From Pontibacter korlensis (GTDB taxonomy: Bacteria > Bacteroidota > Bacteroidia > Cytophagales > Hymenobacteraceae): a DNA stretch of 64,000 nucleotides. Location of the stretch: positions 3,066,001 to 3,130,000 of the forward strand of contig NZ_CP009621.1 of NCBI RefSeq assembly GCF_000973725.1, written 5' to 3'. This document shows, piece by piece, positions 19,101 through 26,900 of this stretch. The notes under the pieces are model-generated. The model ran no database searches and was not told the DNA's origin. It saw only the letters and a list, made by a program, of their open reading frames with translations. Each line of letters starts with the position of its first letter. Position 1 is the first letter of the stretch. The position numbers and the translations under genes were made by a program.

Positions 19101-19488
19101 GGTCCTGATCTATGTTATGCAGAGCATGTGACTGTTCTGTCTCATACATTAAGTTGTGTAATTCACTTAAGATCGCTTCGCTGCTTCTGTAAGCATGGCC
19201 TAACTCTTGGCGTATACGATCCTTTTCTGCTGCTTCCTGAGCATAGGTATAAGTTCTTATCAAGCTCTGCGTATGCTCCTTATTTTCCAGAAGCTTATTT
19301 ACTAACTCCAGCCGCTTGTATGCCCGCAGCATGTTAGTACTGTACTTCTCCTGTACTTCTTCAGACCTGATGTAGAAGTACAAGCAAACCAGTCCCAGGG
19401 CCACCACCATGCTCAGGAATGATATGCCTACATTCCGGATGATGCGTTTATGCTCTTGCCGGCGCTTTGGGTGCTTCTCTAGCAGCAT
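16138..19488 (-). CDS. Membrane-bound multi-PAS sensor histidine kinase
   Basis: Protein of 1116 residues. TM1 (about 18-40) and TM2 (about 200-222) flank a helical periplasmic sensor of the CHASE3 or four-helix type. Five PAS domains follow at about 250-370, 380-500, 510-630, 635-755 and 760-885, several with PAC motifs. The phosphorylated histidine is His904 in SHNLRAP, and the ATPase domain has N-box LLNLITNAIKY, DNGLGID and GRGLGLHLV. The SHNLRAP H-box is typical of Bacteroidota kinases. The stop overlaps the receiver gene start. It is divergent from the copper ATPase gene, but a shared signal is not shown. Confidence 0.92.
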   Translation of the reverse strand: MLLEKHPKRRQEHKRIIRNVGISFLSMVVALGLVCLYFYIRSEEVQEKYSTNMLRAYKRLELVNKLLENKEHTQSLIRTYTYAQEAAEKDRIRQELGHAYRSSEAILSELHNLMYETEQSHALHNIDQDLENYHAHVDSLLWITDNRQRDAATAYTREHLVPFYTRHQANLINLSHELTTSARERTNEFFPVFTSITDEYAFMLILAAICIISAAFAFHKISKRLNQENEMLSNEIAEREQLQKSLLEREEQYKRLFNQNPIPMLVYDQHTFKVLDVNEASEQEYGFSREEFLNMTVLDIRPPQEKQLFLQRIKQMDKHSDASSKDFTHRRKDGTTFKVRLKSHALPERGDMFPRLVASENIQEREEFIERLERREKQLREVSSSIPGAVYQFQIDEQQNMTLPFISDGVFKLYGITPEEVYRNPNLIFDAMDPNELEEVLQSIVASTQTFTPWMRDIKVWNKALNKWIWIQGHGLPSTKKGNVRIYNGTLIDITEQKEAEARLIASEANLRALLDSSPQAIYLLDKDLKIILFNAVAASEVKELQMRELTVGQSILDFTAEDRKQALINNHAKALGGETIKYEEAVGELWFETTFRPVLTQDKETIAVALNILNITEQRNVLTAIKESEAKLSRAQNLAKIGSWEHDLSRDILTMSDNMYAIYGLTPRSFNPTFNSLAAFLHDDDRERVLQLYHRAIETKEHVVSEHRIFLADGTVKHLHHIIEPLCNNEGKITKILGTTQDITDRKQKESEIIEAKNRFQSTLENIPEVIFSAKPNLQIFYVSPQCREITGYAEEEFMQDNLWPKIIHQEDIELLNYKLTNELLAGQRMQHEVRIITREGAIKWLTLRMSPKLDEKGRVVRIDSSAADVTERKMIEAKRIVLTEQLQMQNQNLQQFAYIVSHNLRAPIANILGLTSVYNRNQPDAAINQRVIENLAKSAQHLDSTIRDLNDILTIRGQFLDTFEHVSFEDLLQDILRSISMEIEKADVSIDFDFSETPYIVSLRSYIHSILLNLITNAIKYKSSERKPHICVKSSKQNDYICIAIADNGLGIDLSKEKGKLFGLYKRFHHHIEGRGLGLHLVKTQVELLGGKIEVESQVGVGTTFKVYLKHKLK

Positions 19489-19794
19489 TTACTAAGTAGA
19501 GTATTTATTGGCAGGTAAGCCCACCGAATTATATGTTAAGTAGCTTGTATAAACAATATGCAATTAATGACACAGCATTTTGCATTGATAAATATATATA
19601 GGGTTGCAAGGATTACAATGCCTTGTGCTTAATTGCTCAAATAAGTCAAGTTTTTTCCTGCTATGTTTTAACATCTATAGCATTAACATATAGTTGTAAG
19701 TATATGTACGTACTTTAAAAAATGTACAATTCATTTTTACAGCTAGTCCTGTCAGTGTTAGTATAAATAGCCATTAAATCTTGTAAGCCTTTAC
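19489..19794. other. Divergent promoter region between kinase and copper ATPase genes
   Basis: 306 AT-rich bases that must carry both promoters. A GTACGTAC palindrome lies near 19706-19713, and TGTAC/GTACA half-sites are spread over 19705-19728, which could be an operator. No gene is supported. Confidence 0.45.
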
Positions 19795-22095
19795 ATGAAT
19801 TCTGTAACACCTGAGCGCAGTATGGGGCGTATCTTTGTAATAGATAAAACAATGAAAGAAATGGCAACAGTAAAAGATAAAAAGTTCACTAAAGCCACCT
19901 TTCCGGTAGAGGGTATGACCTGTGCCTCCTGTGCCAACAGCATACAGAGTATGTTACGGACACGTGAGGGGGTGGCAGAGGCAGACGTGAATTTTGCCGG
20001 TAAGACCCTGCAAGTGGCCTATGATGAGAGAGAGGTAAGTCCAGCTCAGTTGCGCGAAACGGTGCAGGAGATTGGCTTTGATATACTTATTGAAGAAAAA
20101 ACACAGGAGGAGCTGGAGGAAAGACAGGCTCAAGCCCTGGCTAAGCTAAAGCGGAAGACTATTATAGCAGGTGTGCTGGCTCTGCCGGTGTTTGTGCTGG
20201 GCATGTTTTTCCATAGTGCCTTTGCTTGGGGTAATTGGGCCATGCTTATACTTACAGCCCCGGTTCTGCTGTGGGCAGGGCAACGCTTCTTTGTGGGCGC
20301 ATGGCTACAGGCTAAGCATTTTAGAGCGAATATGGATACGTTGGTTGCCCTTAGTACAGGTATCGCCTTTGTGTTTAGTGTATTTAATACAGTTTACCCG
20401 GAGTTCTTCATAAGCAGAGGTTTGATGCCACATGTATACTATGAGGCGGTAGCTGTGATCATTGCCTTTATACTTTTGGGTAAATACCTGGAGGAAAACG
20501 CCAAAGACCGTAGCTCTTCGGCCATCAAAAAGCTTATGGGGCTACAGCCTAAGACGGTGCGTGTACTGCGAGGCAACACAGAAATGAAGCTGAAGGTAGA
20601 GGAAGTACAGCTAGGAGACAGGGTGGTACTACTGCCTGGTGAGCGTGTACCAGTAGATGGTGAAGTGGCCGCCGGTTCAACCTATGTGGATGAGAGCATG
20701 CTGAGCGGTGAGCCACTGCCGGTACAAAAGAATCCTGGAGATACGCTTTATGCTGGTACCATCAACCAGAAAGGCAGTGTGCAGCTGGTAGCTCAGAAAA
20801 CCGGTGGCGAAACCATGCTGGCTCATATTATCCGGTTGGTGCAGGAGGCGCAGGGTAGTAAGGCACCTGTACAGAAACTGGTAGACAAAATCGCTGGTAT
20901 ATTTGTGCCGGTAGTGCTTGTTATCGCTCTCCTTACTCTCGCTGCATGGCTAGTTTTTGGTGGTGAGGCTTATCTGACAGAGGCTTTGTTATCTACCATC
21001 TCAGTATTAGTTATTGCCTGCCCTTGTGCATTAGGTTTGGCGACACCAACAGCCATAATGGTAGGTGTGGGCAGAGGTGCAGAGAATGGCATTTTGATTA
21101 AAGATGCCGAGAGCCTGGAGCACGCGCATAAGGTAAATGCAGTTATACTTGACAAGACTGGCACTATTACCTTAGGTAAGCCTTCTGTAACAGATGTGGT
21201 GTGGGCGCAGGATATGGCAGCAAAAGAGCAGCTAGAGACACTGTTTTTTTCTATGGAGGCTCAATCAGAGCATCCAATCGCACAGGCTATCTATAACTTC
21301 TACAAAGAAAAAGGACAGCAGGCCACACCACTTGATTCGTTCAATAGCCTGACTGGCTTGGGTATAGAAGCAACTTATAATGGCGAACGCTACTTAGCAG
21401 GTAACGAAAAGCTGCTACGCCAGCAAGGTGTGGCTTTACCTGAGCACCTGTTGCAGGCAGCAAGGCAATTGCAGGAGGATGCTAAAACTGCCATCTTCTT
21501 TGCCGATGGAGCACAAGCGCTGGCTGTGTTTGCAGTAAGCGACCCAATCAAGCCAGCCGCAGCTGAAGGTATAAAGGCCATGCAGGAGGCAGGACTGGAG
21601 ATATACATGCTTACCGGCGATAACCGGCAAACTGCCGAAGCCGTGGCCCGGCAGGTAGCGGTGGCGCATTATCAGGCAGAGTTACTACCAACAGACAAGG
21701 CTGACTTTGTGAAGAAGCTTCAGGCTGAAGGGAAGGTGGTAGCTATGGTGGGAGATGGTATCAACGATGCCCAGGCGCTTGCCACAGCCGATGTAAGTAT
21801 AGCCATGGGGCAGGGAACAGACGTTGCCATGGAGGTAGCAGGCATTACGTTGATGCGTTCAGACCTGACACAGGTAGCCAAAGCTGTTAAGCTGTCGCGG
21901 GCAACAGTGCAGACTATACACCAGAACCTGTTTTGGGCATTCTTTTATAATGTGATATGTATACCTGTGGCTGCTGGCGTGCTTTTCCCTTTCACAGGGT
22001 TCCTGCTCAGCCCAATGGTTGCAGGTGCTGCTATGGCATTAAGCTCTGTGTCTGTTGTAGCAAACAGCCTCCGCCTCAGAGCAAAGAATATTTAA
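19795..22095 (+). CDS. copA: Copper-exporting P1B-type ATPase
   Basis: Inner-membrane copper(I) pump of up to 766 residues. One N-terminal HMA domain has the GMTCASC motif (Cys43, Cys46). Membrane motif CPC is Cys409-Pro-Cys411, the phosphorylated aspartate is Asp453 in DKTGT, and SEHP, TGDN and [10 protein letters not shown] are all present. The TM8 end carries the MALSSVSVV motif of copper-type pumps. The start is uncertain: ATGs at 19852 and 19861 are better placed just before the HMA domain, and the ATG at 19795 is the longest option. A small HMA protein follows 38 bases later and may deliver metal. Confidence 0.93.
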   Translation: MNSVTPERSMGRIFVIDKTMKEMATVKDKKFTKATFPVEGMTCASCANSIQSMLRTREGVAEADVNFAGKTLQVAYDEREVSPAQLRETVQEIGFDILIEEKTQEELEERQAQALAKLKRKTIIAGVLALPVFVLGMFFHSAFAWGNWAMLILTAPVLLWAGQRFFVGAWLQAKHFRANMDTLVALSTGIAFVFSVFNTVYPEFFISRGLMPHVYYEAVAVIIAFILLGKYLEENAKDRSSSAIKKLMGLQPKTVRVLRGNTEMKLKVEEVQLGDRVVLLPGERVPVDGEVAAGSTYVDESMLSGEPLPVQKNPGDTLYAGTINQKGSVQLVAQKTGGETMLAHIIRLVQEAQGSKAPVQKLVDKIAGIFVPVVLVIALLTLAAWLVFGGEAYLTEALLSTISVLVIACPCALGLATPTAIMVGVGRGAENGILIKDAESLEHAHKVNAVILDKTGTITLGKPSVTDVVWAQDMAAKEQLETLFFSMEAQSEHPIAQAIYNFYKEKGQQATPLDSFNSLTGLGIEATYNGERYLAGNEKLLRQQGVALPEHLLQAARQLQEDAKTAIFFADGAQALAVFAVSDPIKPAAAEGIKAMQEAGLEIYMLTGDNRQTAEAVARQVAVAHYQAELLPTDKADFVKKLQAEGKVVAMVGDGINDAQALATADVSIAMGQGTDVAMEVAGITLMRSDLTQVAKAVKLSRATVQTIHQNLFWAFFYNVICIPVAAGVLFPFTGFLLSPMVAGAAMALSSVSVVANSLRLRAKNI

Positions 22096-22133
22096 GTGTA
22101 AATTATATGTTAAATAGATAAATTGAATTGATT

Positions 22134-22343
22134 ATGGAAACCTATAAGTTTAAAACCAATATCAACTGTGGTAACTGTGTGCGTGCTGTAACTCCTCATC
22201 TGAATAAATTGGAAGGAGTACAGGAGTGGAAAGTAGACACAGAAAATCCAGACAAGGTGCTGGAGGTTAAAGCTGATGCTGCTGATGCTCAAACTATTAA
22301 AAGTACTGTAGAGAAAGCAGGTTTTCAGGCAGAGCAACTGTAA
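22134..22343 (+). CDS. Small heavy-metal-associated (CopZ-like) protein
   Basis: Cytoplasmic HMA fold of 69 residues. The metal site reads NCGNC (Cys12, Cys15), a variant of the usual MxCxxC without the leading methionine. Beta-alpha-beta order is clear. I use the ATG at 22134; a TTG two codons upstream also opens the frame. It sits just after copA with no terminator between and so is likely the chaperone or a co-regulated metal binder. Terminator at 22367 ends the unit. Confidence 0.82.
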   Translation: METYKFKTNINCGNCVRAVTPHLNKLEGVQEWKVDTENPDKVLEVKADAADAQTIKSTVEKAGFQAEQL

Positions 22344-22366
22344 GAAAGCTCAGTTTACCGTTTAAC

Positions 22367-22408
22367 AAAAGGGCTACTTGGCTTTGGTCAGGTAGCCCTT
22401 TTTATTTT
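22367..22408. terminator. Bidirectional terminator after the HMA gene
   Basis: 11-bp perfect stem (22367-22377 with 22392-22402), 14-base loop, T-rich on both sides. It also serves the convergent minus-strand gene. Confidence 0.85.
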
Positions 22409-22418
22409 TGTCTTGCTG

Positions 22419-22778
22419 TTACCTGGTAACGCGACTACTGCCAATTCTTTTGAAAAGAGCAAGGGTAGAAAACACTACAGTACCCATGAATAAACCTAAG
22501 GACTCCCGTGCTTCTTCAATATTTTTGATGTCTCCGCCACCAATGCTGATGCCTTCGTAGCGTTCAGGCCACATGTAGACTCCTCCTATGGCAAATAAGA
22601 TAGCTGCAAGCCAGAGTACAGAGGGTGGCACTTTATTAGCAGCAGAGAGGAAGCAAAGCAATGCAGCTATACCATAGATACCCATCCAAATAAGTGGGTC
22701 CGGATCATTATACTGTACAGCTACAAACGACAGGAAAATTAGCCCCAATAGAACAGCTATTATTCTTTTTAAAAGCAT
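22419..22778 (-). CDS. TMEM220-like membrane protein
   Basis: Small inner-membrane protein of 119 residues from the ATG at 22778; a start 19 codons upstream is less likely. It has four hydrophobic segments and the signature QYNDPDPLIW found in the TMEM220 family of bacteria and animals. Function unknown. It is separated from the PorP gene upstream by a terminator, so it has its own promoter. Confidence 0.78.
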   Translation of the reverse strand: MLLKRIIAVLLGLIFLSFVAVQYNDPDPLIWMGIYGIAALLCFLSAANKVPPSVLWLAAILFAIGGVYMWPERYEGISIGGGDIKNIEEARESLGLFMGTVVFSTLALFKRIGSSRVTR

Positions 22779-22840
22779 AGGAGAGGTTATCAATAAGCTA
22801 TACCAACAGAAAGCAGGTGCTAAAGTTACGTTCATGGCCA

Positions 22841-22877
22841 GACAAGAAAAAGAAAAGGGCAGCTAAAATAGCTGCCC
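22841..22877 (-). terminator. Intrinsic terminator of the adhesin-PorP/SprF operon
   Basis: 9-bp perfect stem (22857-22865 with 22869-22877) with an AAA loop. On the minus strand a TTTTCTTTTTC tract follows. It lies about 40 bases after the porP/sprF stop. Confidence 0.87.
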
Positions 22878-22915
22878 CATTTCTATGACTCTCAAACTAA
22901 ACCATTATTCAATAT

Positions 22916-23929
22916 TTACCATGCCCACTCAGGGCAAATTATCTTACGTGAGTTTCGTAGCTTAAACCCTAGCACTACCTCATGGCTACCGGCATGTGCC
23001 TGCCCTAGTGGTGAGGTGCCTGCATCATAGGAGTATGCCAGGTCTAGCAGGTGGTTGATATTAATGCCTGCCATAGCTGCTACTGATTCTTTGTGTCTAT
23101 AAGTGATACCGGCCCATAGTCTGTCGCTGTATAGTGCCTTTACTGTGGCATCTACCGACGCAGGACTTGGCTGCGCTACCTTTACCATCACTGAAGGCAC
23201 AAGAGAGAAATATGGCGCTACATCTAGCCGGTAACCGCCTGTAATGTAGTAGTGCTGCTGCAGCGAACCATCATTATCAGCGGGTGTATTGTCTGCAACG
23301 TACTGGCGCTTGCTTGGTACTAGCTGTGCACCTGCCACCCCTGCATAAAAGTTTCTGGAGTAGAGCCAAAGTCCCATGCTCAGGTCAAATTTCACTTCAT
23401 TTACGCGGCCATCATAAATAGCTGGGTCATCCGGGCTATTCTTTGCAAGCTTGACTCTAGCGGGATCCAGGCTGTACTGAATAATACCTGGCTGCACTCC
23501 TGCAGAGACGCGTAACTTTTTGGTTAATGGCTGATGGTAAGCGTAGCTAGCCGAAAAGCTTCCCCGCTTCAACGGCCCTGTTTCGGTAGACATTGCTGTT
23601 AATCCGAAACCGTGGTGCGGACGTACACGGCGGTAAATGTTACTAGACTTCATGCTAGCTTCCTTTGCCATGCTGCCACTGTAAGAACTGCCCCCAGACT
23701 TATTCACAGGCATATGCAACGTTAAATAGTACGACTGCGGTGCCCCCTCCAATCCAGACCACTGATGGCGGGTTCCTAGCTTCAGGTCGGCATAATCTTC
23801 TATACCTGTAATGGCAGGGTTAGCAAGATAATTATTGAGGGTGTACTGTGTGTACTGTGGCCGCTGCTGGGCAAAAGCACTGCCTGCTGCAACCAGAAGC
23901 ATCACTCCAAGGGCTAAAAGTTTGTTCAT
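22916..23929 (-). CDS. T9SS PorP/SprF-family outer-membrane protein
   Basis: Protein of 337 residues. Signal peptide 1-20 (ends GSAFA). The mature N-terminus has the family hallmarks QYTQYTLNNYLANPAITG and the HQWSGLEGAPQSYYLTLH stretch. The rest is a predicted beta-barrel ending VLGFKLRN. In the family, one PorP/SprF is needed for secretion or anchoring of one type B cargo encoded next to it. Here the cargo gene is directly upstream (8-base gap) on the same strand, which fits that pairing exactly. Confidence 0.92.
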   Translation of the reverse strand: MNKLLALGVMLLVAAGSAFAQQRPQYTQYTLNNYLANPAITGIEDYADLKLGTRHQWSGLEGAPQSYYLTLHMPVNKSGGSSYSGSMAKEASMKSSNIYRRVRPHHGFGLTAMSTETGPLKRGSFSASYAYHQPLTKKLRVSAGVQPGIIQYSLDPARVKLAKNSPDDPAIYDGRVNEVKFDLSMGLWLYSRNFYAGVAGAQLVPSKRQYVADNTPADNDGSLQQHYYITGGYRLDVAPYFSLVPSVMVKVAQPSPASVDATVKALYSDRLWAGITYRHKESVAAMAGININHLLDLAYSYDAGTSPLGQAHAGSHEVVLGFKLRNSRKIICPEWAW

Positions 23930-23937
23930 AGGATAGC

Positions 23938-26900
23938 TTATTTAACGATGGTTATGCTGCCAGTTAATGGTTTTTCGTTCTGATCTAATTTTATGATGTA
24001 GTAGTATGTTGCCATTGGCAGTGGGTTGCCATTCTGGCGGCCATCCCATGGTTGTTTATAGCCATCCGAGCTAAACACCATGTTACCCCACTGGTTAAAT
24101 ATCTGCACTTTACAGTTGGTGTACTTGTCGATGTTCTCAATTTCCCATGTATCGTTGATACCATCCTGGTTAGGTGTAAAGGTGTTCGGAATGTCTATAA
24201 AAGGAAGTACCGTTACTACCACCTCATCAGAGAAAGTACAGCCACCCTCTGTAGTTGCCGTTACTGTGTATACCGTGGTTTTCTCTGGTGTAACAGTTGG
24301 GTTCGCGATGTTCGGGTTGTCCATTCCTTCTGCCGGAGCCCAGGTATAAGTTAAGCCTCCGCTAGCCTGCAGCTGTGTACTTCGGCCTTTGATGATCGTC
24401 ACATCCGGACCGGCACTTAGTGCAGGCTCTGTTACCTGTACTGTTACTGCCTGGCGCTTGCTGGCACAGCTCTGCACTTCCTGTACATAATATGTAGTGG
24501 TGTGGTAGAGTGCTGGCGTTCTGAACGTATTTCCTGTTGCCACAGGGTCTCCACCTGCCGCACTGGCATACCACTCCAGTCTGCCACCTTTACCTTTAGC
24601 TGTAAGTGTCGTGCTCAGGCCGGCGCAAATGCTGGCTCCCTGTGTCACTGGCATGTCTGGTAGAGGCGTTACCTTTACTTCTACAGCGTTACTTGTTATA
24701 GACCCGCATGAGGCAGAAGTTACCACACGTCTGAACCAGGTGTTCTCAGTTAATGGGTAAGGTGTATAATCTTTTCTGTTGTTCTGGCCCGAAGCCGGTT
24801 TATAGATGCCGTCGCGCGTGCTGCTGTACTCCCACAGGTAAGCTGGAGCTCCGCTTCCGCCAGTTGGCTCAGAACCAACAAGTGGGGCAGGGGCTTCGCC
24901 AGAGCAAACTGTCTGTGTATTAGACAGCACCACGTTATTGCTCAGAGCAGCCGTCACTGTAATCAATATTGGACTGCTAATATCTGTATAGGCACCAGAT
25001 GTGGCCACACGACGGAACCAGGTATTCTGGCTTACAGGCCCTGGCTGGAAGTGCTGCTCATCATTTGGAGAGCCATTATAGCCTTGAGCTGTCACGAAAC
25101 CAGTTTTGTCGCCTTTGGTGCTCATTTCCCAGCGGTAGTTGAAGTTTCCTTCTCCGCCTTTTGGTACCTCGCCCTCTAGTCTGGCTGGTACACTGCCAAT
25201 ACAGATTGTTTGGTCAGACTTGATCACGTTATTTGCAATCTCAGCGATAACAGATATCAGTACCTCATTAGATACAGCCTCGCAACCACCTGAAATTACT
25301 ACTCGGCGGTACCAGGTGTCAGTGTACAGTCCCCTTGGGAAGGTATAGTCAGCAGTCTGGTTGTTGCCTTCGGCTGGATCAAAGTTTTTACCGTCTGTGC
25401 TAAATTCCCAGCGGTAGCTGTAGTGTCCGTTACCGCCTTTTATTGGAGCAGTATTAAGGCCAGTTAGCATAGCAGGCTTGGTGCCAGCGTAAATGCTTTG
25501 AGAAGCTTTGATATTGTAGTTTTCAATAGGAGCGTTAACTGTAACTTTTACAGGCTCAGAGTAGCTAACACAGCCGCCAGAGGTAACTTTACGGCGGAAT
25601 AGTGTTGTCTTGCTCAAGCTTCCTGGCTGGTAGCTGCCATCTGCACGGGTATTGTTGCCCGATGCTGGCATAAAGTTGGCATCTCCCTCAGACTTATACT
25701 CCCAGGTATAGCTATACTTGCCCTCTTCACCACCAGTAGTAGGGGTGAGGCTGGCAAGAAGTGTTGGTGTACCACCCTGGCATATTTCCTGAGTGCCTGT
25801 AATCAGGTTCAGGAGCTTAGGGTTAACTGTAACCGTCACCGGATCGCTAGTGCTAACGGCGCAAGTGCCAGACATTACTACCCTGCGGAAAGTGGTGGTC
25901 TGCGTCATGTTATCGGCAGTCCAGTCTTTCGTGTTATTGCCTCGGCTGTTCGGAATCTCCTGGTACTCTCCGCCAGCAGTCTTTGACTCCCAGTAGTAAG
26001 TATAGCTGCCCGGTCCGTTACCGCCTTCTGGCATCTGGCCGGTTAAGCTAACTGCATCGCCCTCACACACAACTTCAGTAGCTGTAATGCTGTTCTTGCT
26101 GATGGCTGGCTTTACCGTTACTTTAACAACATTGCTGGTGCTGGCAGGGCAGGAGCCGGAGCTCACTACGCGCTTATACCAGGTGTTAACCTGCAGCGGT
26201 TCAGTTGGCCTGTAGCTGGCCGTGTTGCTGTTATCAATCTTTCTGAATGTGCTGCCGTCTGTACTGATATACCAGGTATAAGTATAAGGGGCTGTGCCAC
26301 CTACAACCACACCTTGTATTTCTTCGTGAAGCTGCCCAGCGCAGATATCTGCTACTGCTCTCAATTCATTCTTGGTGAAGGCTGGAATTACATCCACTTT
26401 TATAGCTGCAGAAGTTATCTCGCATCCGTCAGAATAAACCACACGCTTGAACTGTGTTGGCATGCTAAGCCCATCCTGAGTGCTATAGTTTTTGCCTGTA
26501 GCTCCAGGTATATTAGTGAACGTGGTGCCATTATCCAGGCTACTCATCCACTGGTAAGTATAGGAGCCGGGGCCACTGCCACCAATCGGCTCAGAGCCTG
26601 AGATGGCTAAAGGTTCGTTGGCGCAAACTACTTCTGGGGCAGTAATAGTATTATTATCAAGTACAGGGTTTACAGTTACGCGTGCTTCAGTACGTGGGCC
26701 TGCGCAGTTTCCAACCACAGCCTCTACATAGAACACGGTGCTGCTCTCTACAGTAGGTTCGTAAATTTTGCCGCCAGCTACTAACATGTTGCCACTAGCA
26801 TCATACCAGTTATACTTGCTGGCAGAGCCCTCTGCTACAAATGTTGCTTTGCCCGGACCGCAGATAATAACTGGTGCTACTACTGGAGCAGCAATTTCTG

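Noticed and set aside
19700..19730. GTAC-rich palindromes as a CueR or CsoR operator
   Set aside because: Too short and imperfect to assign to a regulator; only noted in the promoter region entry.
24665..26660. CRISPR-like periodicity
   Set aside because: The repeats are about 285 bases, coding and diverged; there are no short direct repeats with spacers.
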